A DNA stretch of 64,000 bases from a virus: IMG/VR virus record IMGVR_UViG_3300028115_000009, positions 1-64,000 of that record; one strand, written 5' to 3'. The stretch's first letter is position 1, and each line of letters starts with the position of its first letter. The position numbers were made by a program, and so were the translations under genes. The notes beneath the pieces were generated by a model. The model saw only the letters and a list, made by a program, of their open reading frames with translations. It searched no databases and was not told the origin of the DNA. Of this stretch, positions 17,432 to 25,917 are shown in pieces.

Positions 17432-17935
17432 TTATTTATCCATGTTTTTAAGTTTTTCAAGTAAACTGTTACGGTCTGATACTACATATCCGTCGCCGTT
17501 TACTATGTCGCCATCTGGATTTGAATTGGCTTTCTGATCGATTGCTTGCTTTTTAAGTTGCAATTCAACCATTTTTAATTTTTTATCTAGTTTAGCAACC
17601 TTGGCATCTAAACTGGTTTTAAGCATGCCGCCTGCAACTTCAAACACTCTACTAGCATAACGACTTTCTACATTCATACCTAAGTCCATTAAGTCTTCGT
17701 ATGAAGCTAATGCTTTCTCGGCAATGTCGTTGAGTTCATCGTCAGCCATGTCACCTAAGCCTTTTACTTTAGGTAATGCTGCTGTAATTTTGTCAAACTC
17801 TGCAATGTCGCGAAAAGTATCATGTTGTTCTACTACAGCAACTTTTGCTCTGCTCTTTTTTTCTTCTACCTTTGCATCATCTACAATTGTCTTAGATTCA
17901 GGCAAATTTAAAAGTTCTTCAAGTTTTTTCGTCAT
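17432..17935 (-). CDS. gp16: gp16-like terminase small subunit
   Basis: 167 aa (T4 gp16 is 164). The small subunit recognises packaging substrates and stimulates gp17 ATPase. The central helical region DELNDIAEKALASYEDLMDL followed by YASRVFEVAGGMLKTSLDAKVAKLDKKL matches the long antiparallel coiled-coil hairpin of this family. The flanks are flexible and charged. It lies upstream of gp17 but is separated from it by two other genes, unlike the adjacent pair in T4. AAGGAA precedes the ATG and a GCTAAATA late box is present. Confidence 0.8.
   Translation of the reverse strand: MTKKLEELLNLPESKTIVDDAKVEEKKSRAKVAVVEQHDTFRDIAEFDKITAALPKVKGLGDMADDELNDIAEKALASYEDLMDLGMNVESRYASRVFEVAGGMLKTSLDAKVAKLDKKLKMVELQLKKQAIDQKANSNPDGDIVNGDGYVVSDRNSLLEKLKNMDK
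17433..17440 (-). promoter_or_regulatory. Late box for the gene at 16889-17410
   Basis: Minus-strand GATAAATA is formed by the last codons and stop of gp16 (Asp-Lys-stop). It predicts a 16-nt leader with AGGGAA. Confidence 0.5.
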
Positions 17936-17963
17936 GCAGGTATTGTTCCTTTATATACACACT

Positions 17964-17971
17964 TATTTAGC
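17964..17971 (-). promoter_or_regulatory. Late box for gp16
   Basis: Minus-strand GCTAAATA, predicting a leader of about 23 nt with an AAGGAA ribosome-binding site before the ATG at 17935. It lies at the gp4 end. Confidence 0.5.
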
Positions 17972-17974
17972 GTG

Positions 17975-18409
17975 TTAACGTCTACCGTTGTGAAAAATGT
18001 CGTGTTCAGTTACGATGCGGAATTTGATTTTGTTTTGCTTGCAATATGCATTTGCTGCTTCCCATTTAGCAGCATTAACTACACTGTGTAATTGATTGTG
18101 TCTACTACGTCCTGCTTCTTTCAAACTAGTTTGATTTGCAGGCTTAACTTCAATTAATTCTACGTGCTGTTTTCCAGTTGCATCAACATATGCCATAAAA
18201 AAGTCTGGCACATAAATTGTCATTTTGCCGGTTAATGGATTACGATAAGGAATGCGTATTGCTTCACTAGCCCATTGTGTAACACTTGGATGCTCATCGC
18301 AAAACTTCATAAATGCAAATTCCCACCCCGAACGATATGTTGGAACTTTACCACCTATATATTTTGCTGGGTTTTTAGGATTAAACTTACCTTGAGCAAA
18401 CCTAGCCAT
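17975..18409 (-). CDS. gp4: gp4-like head completion protein (PD-(D/E)xK nuclease fold)
   Basis: 144 aa (T4 gp4 is about 150). In T4, gp4 (with gp50) is needed to complete filled heads before tail joining. The nuclease-like core is visible: Glu30 in the RSGWEFAFMKF helix, then YVPDFF (Asp69) and ELIEVKP (Glu87, Lys89), the P-D...E-x-K signature. The N-terminus FAQGKFNPKNPAKYIGG is typical of the family. It is adjacent to gp16 and the tail genes. Confidence is good for the family, less for active cleavage. Confidence 0.8.
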   Translation of the reverse strand: MARFAQGKFNPKNPAKYIGGKVPTYRSGWEFAFMKFCDEHPSVTQWASEAIRIPYRNPLTGKMTIYVPDFFMAYVDATGKQHVELIEVKPANQTSLKEAGRSRHNQLHSVVNAAKWEAANAYCKQNKIKFRIVTEHDIFHNGRR

Positions 18410-18410
18410 A

Positions 18411-18779
18411 TTACACCGCTATGTTTCGTTTTTCCAAGGTAACTGTACTTGTAGTATTTTTAAATCCGAGAACACTAGTATTCAATCTATTGTAGTTTAG
18501 TACTTCAGCTACTACAGTACTTAATTTAGCTTCATCGAATCCTTTAAGAGTATCTAATAACACAAATACTTTAATACCATCTAGTTTAGCTTGTTGCAAT
18601 AAAATAGATCCAGTACTAATAGCTGCTGTTCTTTCAAACCCTCTTTTTTCAAAGAATGCAATTACTGCATCAACTTCGTTAGACGCAAATTCTAATTTTG
18701 CTGTAAAATACTTGTCAAAGAATGCAGTTACACGCTTATCATTTGTTTGTGCAGGAGTTGGTAAACTACTGTTAATCAT
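18411..18779 (-). CDS. Conserved-looking protein between gp4 and the tube-like protein
   Basis: 122 aa, no known domain recognised. The pattern DKRVTAFFDKYF and VDAVIAFFEKRGFERTAAIS, then LLQQAKLDGIKVFVLLDTLKG, suggests a compact helical protein. The close packing (1 base from gp4, directly abutting the upstream stop) and position among virion genes suggest a small structural or assembly protein. T4 gp3 was considered, but no convincing match could be seen. Confidence 0.7.
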   Translation of the reverse strand: MINSSLPTPAQTNDKRVTAFFDKYFTAKLEFASNEVDAVIAFFEKRGFERTAAISTGSILLQQAKLDGIKVFVLLDTLKGFDEAKLSTVVAEVLNYNRLNTSVLGFKNTTSTVTLEKRNIAV

Positions 18780-20063
18780 TTATAATCCTAATTGTTTGTC
18801 TAATGCAGCCATAGCACTTGGATTAGATCTAGTTGCTTCATACGCTGCTCTTCCTTCTGCTGCGGATCCGCCGCCTGCTGCTTGGAAATTTTTAATTGAT
18901 TGGCGTTGTCTTGCGCTATCTAGTGCTGCTGGATTATTTTTAAGGAAGCTAGGAGAGTTAGCTACAGCTGAAACAATTCCCACGCCAGCTGCTGCTATTA
19001 ATAAATCTTTTGCGCCTCCGCTTCCGCCACTTTTAGGAAAAAATGTTTGTGCTACGCCACTAACATTGATGCCGGTTGCTTTTCCAATAGCTCCTGTAAG
19101 GATATTAATACCTTCTTGACGTATGCCTTCTTTAGATAGGTTTCTAACATTACCGATTAGTTGCGCACCCTGTAAAATAGTAAGTAATGGGTTATTATAT
19201 GCTTCGCCGCTTGCAATAAACTCATACAAATCTACAGCACTCGAAATAGTACCGCCGAGTCCTAGTCTGCCGCCACCTTCAAGTGATATAGGACTCGGAG
19301 TAGTGTCATAATGGTCTTGTCCAAAGCCAATAGGTTCGCCTTGCGGGCCAGTAGTAATACTATTTTGATTATAGAACACAGCTTCGTATGCTACTTGTAT
19401 ACTATTACTCATAGTGCCTTGGCCATCACTATTATCAACGTTGTCGTGGCTCCAACTCATTAATATAGGATTAACAAGTGTATAAGTTGTATATTCGCCT
19501 CTTGTTAGAGTGCTTATTTTAATACTTTTAAAGAATGGCACACCTGGGTTATTTACATCCATACCAAACTTGTAATTGTTTCGTGATTCTCCTTCATATG
19601 TACTATGAGGATTAACAGCATATGCTCTACCTGAATCCTTTTGCTGATTACCATCAGCAAAATAATATCTATAATATGCTTGTAATAGTGCAGTAGTTAT
19701 ACCTTCATTATCATCATGCAATTCTATATTAACAGGCTCGTAAGTAATTGCCGTTTGAATATTTTTTACTCTGTTATATTTTTTCTTTGTTTCTATTTGA
19801 GCACTAAACTTAGGCAAGTCTGCACGTTTTACTAACATGCCTATTTCATTTAGTGTTGATCCAGAAAATAGTTTTGGAGCAATACCTTTTGCTACATCTG
19901 AAACTTCAAACTGTACATGATATAAAAACTTAGTCTTAGGCGCAAGGGCCATATCTCTATCAGTGTAAAGTCGTGCGGCATGCTGCCAATCAGCAAGATT
20001 GCCTTTTGGACTTAATATGCCATTTGCTACTGAATCTAATAAACCGTTAAACTTATTTGCCAT
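18780..20063 (-). CDS. Tail-tube-like baseplate/tube protein (gp54/gp48-type candidate)
   Basis: 427 aa. The N-terminal two-thirds (FLYHVQFEVSD, ADLPKFSAQIETKKKYNR, then ITYEPVNIELHDDNEG) follow the beta-rich pattern of tail tube proteins of the gp19/gp54 type. The C-terminal third is Gly/Ala-rich and hydrophobic (LLIAAAGVGIVSAVA), with a helical tail. T4 gp54 and gp48 are larger tube-related proteins that start the tube on the baseplate, so such a role is likely. Immediately upstream is gp19. The ATG lies five bases after GATAAATA and has no ribosome-binding site. Confidence 0.5.
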   Translation of the reverse strand: MANKFNGLLDSVANGILSPKGNLADWQHAARLYTDRDMALAPKTKFLYHVQFEVSDVAKGIAPKLFSGSTLNEIGMLVKRADLPKFSAQIETKKKYNRVKNIQTAITYEPVNIELHDDNEGITTALLQAYYRYYFADGNQQKDSGRAYAVNPHSTYEGESRNNYKFGMDVNNPGVPFFKSIKISTLTRGEYTTYTLVNPILMSWSHDNVDNSDGQGTMSNSIQVAYEAVFYNQNSITTGPQGEPIGFGQDHYDTTPSPISLEGGGRLGLGGTISSAVDLYEFIASGEAYNNPLLTILQGAQLIGNVRNLSKEGIRQEGINILTGAIGKATGINVSGVAQTFFPKSGGSGGAKDLLIAAAGVGIVSAVANSPSFLKNNPAALDSARQRQSIKNFQAAGGGSAAEGRAAYEATRSNPSAMAALDKQLGL

Positions 20064-20068
20064 ACAAA

Positions 20069-20076
20069 TATTTATC
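20069..20076 (-). promoter_or_regulatory. Late box for the tube-like protein, leaderless geometry
   Basis: Minus-strand GATAAATA, five bases (TTTGT), then the ATG at 20063. The predicted start of transcription is the A of the ATG. Confidence 0.55.
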
Positions 20077-20104
20077 CTTTACAATTAAGTGCTAACATAA
20101 AGGT

Positions 20105-20127
20105 AAAGGGAGCCGAAGCTCCCTTTT
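20105..20127. terminator. Terminator downstream of gp19
   Basis: A perfect 9-bp stem AAAGGGAGC / GCTCCCTTT encloses a TTCG loop on the minus strand, about 30 bases after the gp19 stop. The minus-strand T tract is short, TTT then ACC, so termination may be partial. Confidence 0.8.
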
Positions 20128-20152
20128 GTAGTTAGACTAAATGTAGATAGTA

Positions 20153-20782
20153 TTAAACGCCGCCGCCAGTAACTGAAGTATTAACTGTACGTCCAATTGC
20201 TGTACCAATACCTGTGCCTTGTGGGCTCTGGATAGCATTGTCATAACGGATGTTTAGTGTAACACTAACTGGATCAGTTGAGTTAGAATATGCTAAACTG
20301 TTGTAGTTTGCACTTTCTACATAGCAACCATATAGTTCAAATGTTTCTAGTACATTAGGTGTGTTAGCGCCGTTGCCGCCGTCTAAGATTTCAATACGTG
20401 TAACGAATTTATAATCTTGTCCACTTGCTGCACTTGACTGTTCATAAAAGTCGAACTGCTTCTGTAGCTGTTCGCCAACAAGTTTCTGCACATTGTTGTT
20501 AACGTCTTCACGCAAGTTAAGCGTAATTGGTTCCCAGCTGTGTTTGCCTGCTAGATATACTCTTGAGTTATATACGTCAATAGTCATTTGTTCAAAACTT
20601 ACATTAGGACGAGTTACGTCAATAACTTGTTTTGTAAGTTCTGTAGTTGGTGTACTAACACCAAAGTTTTCCAGCGACACTCTAAAGCGATACTGGAGTT
20701 TTGGCATTAAAAGTCCTTGGCTGCTAGCGGAATCTCCGCTAGCAAGTGGAACTGTAATCTTTGATAATGTTGAAATAGCCAT
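20153..20782 (-). CDS. gp19: gp19 tail tube protein
   Basis: 209 aa (T4 gp19 is 163). It polymerises as hexameric rings to form the inner tail tube for DNA passage. Family features: PKLQYRFRVSLENFG near the N-terminus, TRPNVSFEQMTIDVYNSRVY in the middle, and FELYGCYVESANYNSLAYSN followed by a beta strand with SVTLNIRYDNA. It lies between gp18 and a tube-like protein. It has a GCTAAATA late box, and a strong terminator follows, so it can be made as a short abundant message. Confidence 0.88.
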   Translation of the reverse strand: MAISTLSKITVPLASGDSASSQGLLMPKLQYRFRVSLENFGVSTPTTELTKQVIDVTRPNVSFEQMTIDVYNSRVYLAGKHSWEPITLNLREDVNNNVQKLVGEQLQKQFDFYEQSSAASGQDYKFVTRIEILDGGNGANTPNVLETFELYGCYVESANYNSLAYSNSTDPVSVTLNIRYDNAIQSPQGTGIGTAIGRTVNTSVTGGGV

Positions 20783-20806
20783 TTAGTCTGCTCCTGTTTC
20801 TATATG

Positions 20807-20814
20807 TATTTAGC
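20807..20814 (-). promoter_or_regulatory. Late box for gp19
   Basis: Minus-strand GCTAAATA located in the short gp18-gp19 spacer, predicting a 19-nt leader with AGGAG before the ATG at 20782. Confidence 0.55.
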
Positions 20815-20816
20815 GT

Positions 20817-23800
20817 TTAAAGACCTGCAATCTCACCGGTGTTTTTCAAGCGTAGTGGGATGTAGATAAATTCAACTGCTTTAACAGGTTCAATAGCAAT
20901 ATCTAAATATAGTTCATTTCTATCAATTCTGCTTGGTGTGTTATTTGATTCGTCACATACAACTAGATAGTCATAAAGACCGCGTTGTCCAACTAATTCA
21001 AGTAACAAACTTTCTGCTGCTTGTTTAATCTCGTTACGAGTGATTGTATCATTCGGTTCAAAGATGTAAGGCTTAGCAAGTGTGTTTAGCTGACTACGTA
21101 AGTAGATAACCAAACGTGCTACGTTAATACGATCTAATGCACTTGCACCTCTTGCACGAGTTTTCTGACCAAAGTTAACAAGACCAGCACCACTAATAAA
21201 CGTAATTGGGTTTATGTTGTTGCTGTACAATGTGTCACGTTGACCTTCGTTAAGTGATACACTTACAAATTCGCCTTCGCTGCTAATGTAACCAGTTGAA
21301 CTTGCGTTAGTAATGCCGCCACGTCTTGTACCTGCTGGTGCAAACCATGGGTAGCTAACTTGATCGCTTAGTGCAATAGTACGTAGCATCATGTGTGACG
21401 CCGGAACTACTACGTTGTTACCAAAGTTGTCACTAGTGTAACCACATGGGTAGAATATACCCAAGTATTCATCGCGGCTAACAAGACCGTCGTCGTTATC
21501 CTCAACTGCTTGATTAACGTTAGTTGCCCATTCATTTAATGAAGTTGCATCTGGTGTTAAGCGGAACGGACTATCGCCTAAGATAAATGCTGTTAAACCT
21601 CTATCATAGTTTAAGCTAATCATTTCGCCGATTAGTTCTGGATATCCTGGGCACGCCATTAAGTTAAACAAGCGTGATTCGTCATCACGGATTGCATCGT
21701 TGTTGTTAACAACTGCTTGTAGCGCCTGGACAACAACCTTACGCTGTGCTTTACGTCCGAAGCTACCTGCACCATTTTCTTGGTTTCCTGATTCAGTAAC
21801 CCAACGATGTGGATAATAACCAGACATTGGTGCATCGCCTGCATCACCCATGCGTAGGTTATCTGCGCTTGTATCAATGTAGTTACGCTCAAAACGCTTA
21901 ACGTTAAAGCCGCTTCTACGTAGGTTCCATAGTAACATACCTTTTGGATATAGTGCTGGATCTGGAGCATCTGGATCCAGATAGTTACTGACACGCAATT
22001 CTGCAATTGTAGCATCAGTCATAACATCTGTTGTTCCGCCACTTACGCTCCAACGTGCATCTGCAAATAGAACGCCTTCTTCAGTTGTTTGGTCTGCTGT
22101 GTCTAATGGTGAGCCCCATTTCTGTGCAGTAGTGCCTGCAATGTTATTGTTGTAACGATAAATTGTTGGATAGTTTTCTAAGTCTGCTGTGCTAATCCAC
22201 AAATCACCAGTTACTAGTGAACTACCATTAGATTGTGCAACTGGCATACTTGCTGAAACAATTGGACCTTCTGCGTCAGCATCCGGGAACGCTGTTGCAT
22301 CATTATAACCTACCCAAGTTGTACCATTATGGTACATCATGTCAACTTCGTCTACAATTGAATTGTACCATAGTTGTCCAGCATCAGCTAATGAGCTAGG
22401 TGTTGTACCACTAGCAGTATATGTTAGAACACGCCAGTTAGTAGCAACAAATTGCTTTGGAGATGTTGCACTAGTAGTACCGTCAGCATATGCTAAGTTA
22501 GGAGTACTGCTTGATACACTTGCAACAAAAGGAGTAAATCCAATGTTGTTTAATAAGTTATCAGTGTCAACAAAATTAATTTCGCCGCCCGTTGCATGTG
22601 AAATTACAACTTTATTTTGTGCATCAACTGTTGCGCTTACGTTAGCAACACCAGCTGCTGTTATAGCACTTGCAATTGCAATTGCATCACCGCTTGCACT
22701 TCCGCTTGTAGTAACACTTACTGTTGCTGGAGTACTCATTGCTGCACTGCCGGCAACACTTGCTGACATAGTAAATGTCCATGATGCTGAGCCAACTGCA
22801 TCTGTAATTACTGCGCTTCGAACAACAGTAGCACCGCTTGCTTGTCTACGATAGATAGTAAATGTGCCTAATGGCTGTATGTCATTTGCAACATTTGTTT
22901 TGACAAATAATTCACCAATTGCTAAGTTTGCGCCGCCGCCTGTGCTATCTAAGCCGTATAATGCTGCTGCATTATTGCTGTACATAAGAGCCGGTTTTGT
23001 ATCCCATAATAGTGTTTCTGCATTCCATTGCTTAACACTAAGATTTCCGCCGCCGTTTGGAGCAGTAGTTTTAATCCAGACACTGCCAGTTGGACGACTA
23101 ATAGTATCTGCAATTTTAAATTCAGGAACACTAGTGTGTGCTGATACTTGTACTGCTGGAGGATAATATGTCCCAGCAGTAAGACCTAATTCTGCTAATT
23201 TATCAGTATCTCCGCCAATTGCAATTGGGCCGCCGCTTGTACTGTCTTCTGCACCTGAGCTAGTACCATCACTGTAAATTTCTAAAAATCCATCAACGTT
23301 TGCTGCTGAAATTCCTACAGTTGCTAAGAAACTAGTAATAGAACTTGCAACATCAGTAACTGTATTTGCACCAACTGAAATAGCAGTACCGTTGATTGTA
23401 ATATCAGCAGCTGGGCTAGTTAGTGTAGGATTTGCTACTGTACTTTTAACTGTTGGCCAGCTGCGTGTCCATTCGTCACTTCCTACTTCAACCCAGTCAC
23501 CTAATGAATTCTTATACCAAGTATGATTTAATGTAGTTACTGCAACAATTGCATAATCACCAATAGCACCTGTACTTGCAAGTGGAGTATAATCGCCGCC
23601 GTCAAAATCTACAACACCGTCAGTAGTAGTAATTACAATAGGAGTCTTAGTTGTAAATGTTTGGCCGCCAGTTGTAGTAACTGGTGCTCCGTTCCATTGT
23701 TGAATACCGTAACGTGAACTTGTGGTATCAAACCAATAAGTTCCTGCTAATGGGTCTGCACTAGGAGCAGTAGCAGTTGGTTCCAATTCGCCTAAGTCAA

Positions 23801-24140
23801 TGTCTGCACGTACTACCCACGCTCTGTTGCTAACACCTAACAAACTGTATGCTGCCTGCAAGCCGTATTCATTAAGTTCGCCACCGTGAATTGGATTGTT
23901 GTTTGCATCAATTTGGAACAGTGGATCACCAAATGTGTCCGCTAAATCTCGTTGTGATGTGAGCAAGTAAGGTTTACCTGCGTTAGCTGCTAGTGTACCT
24001 TGTGCGGTTCCTGTTCCAGCTGCATTAGTTTTATTACTTGCAGTTGCAACAAATACCATTGGTACTGTACCTGGTTCAGCCGGAGTGTAGAAACTCTCGT
24101 CAATTACGCTAACCTGTACGCCTGGTGATGTCAATGCCAT
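20817..24140 (-). CDS. gp18: gp18 tail sheath protein, enlarged by a long insertion
   Basis: 1,107 aa from the chosen start, against 659 in T4. The N-terminus (ALTSPGVQVSVIDESFY) and the C-terminal ~400 residues (from LYPKGMLLWNLRRSGFNVKR to the polymerisation domain ending in VKAVEFIYIPLRLKNTGE) are sheath-like. Between them is a ~500-residue Ser/Thr/Ala-rich insertion with repeated modules of pattern G-x-L/Y-W-x-x..Y..W-x-G, such as AGTYWFDTTSSRYGIQQWNG and GQLWYNSIVDEVDMMYHNGT. These are likely surface-exposed sheath decorations. The start at 24140 has GGAG eight bases upstream; the frame open to 24182 runs through the promoter region. Confidence 0.9.
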   Translation of the reverse strand: MALTSPGVQVSVIDESFYTPAEPGTVPMVFVATASNKTNAAGTGTAQGTLAANAGKPYLLTSQRDLADTFGDPLFQIDANNNPIHGGELNEYGLQAAYSLLGVSNRAWVVRADIDLGELEPTATAPSADPLAGTYWFDTTSSRYGIQQWNGAPVTTTGGQTFTTKTPIVITTTDGVVDFDGGDYTPLASTGAIGDYAIVAVTTLNHTWYKNSLGDWVEVGSDEWTRSWPTVKSTVANPTLTSPAADITINGTAISVGANTVTDVASSITSFLATVGISAANVDGFLEIYSDGTSSGAEDSTSGGPIAIGGDTDKLAELGLTAGTYYPPAVQVSAHTSVPEFKIADTISRPTGSVWIKTTAPNGGGNLSVKQWNAETLLWDTKPALMYSNNAAALYGLDSTGGGANLAIGELFVKTNVANDIQPLGTFTIYRRQASGATVVRSAVITDAVGSASWTFTMSASVAGSAAMSTPATVSVTTSGSASGDAIAIASAITAAGVANVSATVDAQNKVVISHATGGEINFVDTDNLLNNIGFTPFVASVSSSTPNLAYADGTTSATSPKQFVATNWRVLTYTASGTTPSSLADAGQLWYNSIVDEVDMMYHNGTTWVGYNDATAFPDADAEGPIVSASMPVAQSNGSSLVTGDLWISTADLENYPTIYRYNNNIAGTTAQKWGSPLDTADQTTEEGVLFADARWSVSGGTTDVMTDATIAELRVSNYLDPDAPDPALYPKGMLLWNLRRSGFNVKRFERNYIDTSADNLRMGDAGDAPMSGYYPHRWVTESGNQENGAGSFGRKAQRKVVVQALQAVVNNNDAIRDDESRLFNLMACPGYPELIGEMISLNYDRGLTAFILGDSPFRLTPDATSLNEWATNVNQAVEDNDDGLVSRDEYLGIFYPCGYTSDNFGNNVVVPASHMMLRTIALSDQVSYPWFAPAGTRRGGITNASSTGYISSEGEFVSVSLNEGQRDTLYSNNINPITFISGAGLVNFGQKTRARGASALDRINVARLVIYLRSQLNTLAKPYIFEPNDTITRNEIKQAAESLLLELVGQRGLYDYLVVCDESNNTPSRIDRNELYLDIAIEPVKAVEFIYIPLRLKNTGEIAGL

Positions 24141-24172
24141 ATCGTTTTCTCCTATTGGATTGTTATTGTTAG

Positions 24173-24180
24173 TATTTAGC
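24173..24180 (-). promoter_or_regulatory. Late box for gp18
   Basis: Minus-strand GCTAAATA in the divergent gp18/HNH spacer. It predicts a ~27-nt leader with AGGAGAAAAC before the ATG at 24140. Confidence 0.55.
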
Positions 24181-24235
24181 ATACTACAATAAATTTATAC
24201 GAGTTATAGCGGTATAAAAGGGGCCGAAAAGGTGA

Positions 24236-24243
24236 GGTAAATA
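24236..24243 (+). promoter_or_regulatory. Late-like box for the HNH gene
   Basis: GGTAAATA ends four bases before the ATG at 24248, close to the leaderless arrangement of other genes here. A GTGAGG upstream could be a weak ribosome-binding site if an earlier promoter is used. Confidence 0.35.
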
Positions 24244-24247
24244 CAAT

Positions 24248-24583
24248 ATGAGACCATTATGCAAGTGCGGCCAGCGTCCTGCGGCTATAAATTACAAGAA
24301 AGACGGTAAAATATATTATCGTAAATTATGCGAACGTTGCTTGCGCAATGGAGTTAGCCACGGCGTACCTAAATGGAAGCAGCGTGGCTATAAAAAGAAA
24401 GACTTTTGTGAAAAATGTGGATTCAAAAGTAAACACGCCGAACAATTCAACGTGTTTCACATAGACGGCGATCTAAATAATTGCAGTCCTACTAATCTTA
24501 AGACAATATGTGCGAACTGTCAACGTCTGTTGCAGAAGGAAGGTATCCGTTGGAAACAGGGAGACTTAGTCCCTGATTTTTAA
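24248..24583 (+). CDS. HNH endonuclease-like zinc protein
   Basis: 111 aa. Two Cys clusters are seen: CKCGQ near the N-terminus with CERC, and CEKCGF ... VFHIDGDLNNCSPTNLKTIC ... C. The central His-Asp and the Asn-Leu pair fit an HNH or endonuclease-VII-like treble clef. It may be a free-standing homing or DNA-processing nuclease. It stands alone on the plus strand between gp18 and the kinase gene, and its last 86 bases overlap the kinase gene antiparallel. It could be mobile, or a fixed phage gene; the sequence does not decide. Confidence 0.7.
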   Translation: MRPLCKCGQRPAAINYKKDGKIYYRKLCERCLRNGVSHGVPKWKQRGYKKKDFCEKCGFKSKHAEQFNVFHIDGDLNNCSPTNLKTICANCQRLLQKEGIRWKQGDLVPDF

Positions 24584-25076
24584 AGATAGTGCGTATTAAT
24601 ACTTCTACGTTGTTTTTAAGTCTTGCTAGATCGCCATTGTTGTCAATAGTGTAATCACACATCCATTGCTCAATACTCATTGAACTAGGATCTTCTTTTG
24701 GCAAATGATCACACCGATCGACCCAAATAGCATAATCAAAAATTTCTTCATTTTGCATTGCGAAGAATTCTCTACGATTACGTAAGCCACAATAAATTTG
24801 ATGATCTTTAAACAGGTTACGCCCCAGTCTTGCTAAATCGTCCTTGCAGTAATCATGAATCATATTGTACCATTCAGTACGATGATTATGTCGGTCTGCA
24901 TAACACTCTTCTTCGTTAGCATATCCGTATTTGTCTTTTAGTTCGTTAAAGATAAACAGCTCTGAACAGAACTTTGAACTTGATTCAAACTTATAACCGT
25001 AATCTTGTAAAATTTCACAAACGGTATCTTTGCCATGTCTGCCATGACCAACTATTAATAATTTAGGTAAACGCAT
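24498..25076 (-). CDS. P-loop deoxynucleoside-monophosphate-kinase-like protein
   Basis: 192 aa. The P-loop GHGRHGKDT (residues 10-18) near the N-terminus matches the dNMP kinase (T4 gp1-like) and adenylate-kinase-like group. It would phosphorylate dNMPs for phage DNA synthesis. Middle region: DDLARLGRNLF and FDYAIWVDRCDHL, the lid and base-contact area. The last ~28 residues are read antisense to the HNH gene and may not be conserved. A sigma70-like promoter upstream suggests early expression. Substrate is unproven. Confidence 0.7.
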   Translation of the reverse strand: MRLPKLLIVGHGRHGKDTVCEILQDYGYKFESSSKFCSELFIFNELKDKYGYANEEECYADRHNHRTEWYNMIHDYCKDDLARLGRNLFKDHQIYCGLRNRREFFAMQNEEIFDYAIWVDRCDHLPKEDPSSMSIEQWMCDYTIDNNGDLARLKNNVEVLIRTIFKNQGLSLPVSNGYLPSATDVDSSHILS

Positions 25077-25104
25077 TATTATTTAGAACTCCATTGTTCT
25101 AAAC

Positions 25105-25133
25105 AGTATATACTAAATTATTATAAATGTCAA
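25105..25133 (-). promoter_or_regulatory. Sigma70-type promoter for the dNMP-kinase-like gene
   Basis: The minus strand carries TTGACA (25133-25128), a 17-base spacer and TATACT (25110-25105). Start of transcription near 25098 leaves a ~22-nt leader with GGAG. It has the same -35, spacing and -10 as the gp32 promoter. Confidence 0.75.
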
Positions 25134-25140
25134 CTATTTT

Positions 25141-25890
25141 TTATCCGATTAAGAATCCGTATCCATTGCCGCCGGCCATTGCCATTGAAATTTCAGTTTC
25201 GAGCTTTTCCATTTCAGCCTGTGCTTCTGATTTTAAACTTGACCCGTTTAAACTTGTTCCGCCTTGTGGTCCTGCAATAGTAGCAAACTTTTCTCTTGCT
25301 TCGCCTAGCATATATTTGCAAGTTGCAAGAGTATAATCTTTAATCCATTGTACTGCCATGTAGTCTGATAACAGTTGCTCATCTGGACGATAATTGTACA
25401 CATATAACATTAGTGTTTCTTCTGTTCTAGGACGCTGAAGAATTGTTAACTTTTTAGTAGTGCTATTCCAACTAAATTCAATAAAACTACCGAACATACG
25501 TCCTACAAGTTCTTGATATTGTGAAAACATATCGTATGTAGCAAGGCCGCCCATGTTACTAGAACTCAACAAGTATGTATTTGTGTACGCCATGTTAAAC
25601 GGCTCGAATACTGTACCGCCGTCTCCGCCGCCAGTTCGCGATCCAATGCTTCTACGGAAAATTTGACGAACTTCAACAACTTCTCGGGGTAATGTATATT
25701 CGTTTTGATCTACTACTGTAGGCATAAACAAATAGCTCTCTTCTACTGAATTTTCAGTACGTTGTCTATAGCGTGTCAGTGCTTTCTTTAATGCAGTTTC
25801 GTAGTGGATCGGATCGAGTTCAACATCGACCATTCCACCGCCTAGTAGCGTGTGTACGTAATCATATACTTCTTGTTTTGTAGTTGCCAT
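25141..25890 (-). CDS. gp13: gp13-like neck protein
   Basis: 249 aa (T4 gp13 is 309). With gp14 it closes the filled head and joins it to the tail. The N-terminus QEVYDYVHTLLGGGMVDVEL followed by HYETALKKALTRYRQRTENS, then a beta strand YTLPREVVEVRQIFRRS, is the pattern of this neck family. The C-terminus is helical with EAQAEMEKLETEISMAMAGG. The gene is divergent from gp14, whereas in T4 they are colinear. Assignment as gp13 rather than another neck or adaptor protein is moderately sure. Confidence 0.7.
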   Translation of the reverse strand: MATTKQEVYDYVHTLLGGGMVDVELDPIHYETALKKALTRYRQRTENSVEESYLFMPTVVDQNEYTLPREVVEVRQIFRRSIGSRTGGGDGGTVFEPFNMAYTNTYLLSSSNMGGLATYDMFSQYQELVGRMFGSFIEFSWNSTTKKLTILQRPRTEETLMLYVYNYRPDEQLLSDYMAVQWIKDYTLATCKYMLGEAREKFATIAGPQGGTSLNGSSLKSEAQAEMEKLETEISMAMAGGNGYGFLIG

Positions 25891-25909
25891 GTTTTAATGT
25901 CTCCATTAG

Positions 25910-25917
25910 TATTTATC
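25910..25917 (-). promoter_or_regulatory. Late box for gp13
   Basis: Minus-strand GATAAATA; predicted 14-nt leader with ATGGAGAC before the ATG at 25890. It is paired with an oppositely oriented box for gp14 seventeen bases away. Confidence 0.6.

Noticed and set aside
18411-18779. Assignment of the 122-aa gene as T4 gp3
   Set aside because: Position was suggestive but no residue pattern of gp3 could be matched with confidence, so it is left unnamed.
24141-24182. Extra 14 residues at the N-terminus of gp18
   Set aside because: They would be translated from the promoter and ribosome-binding-site region; the ATG at 24140 has GGAG at a proper distance and the standard sheath N-terminus.
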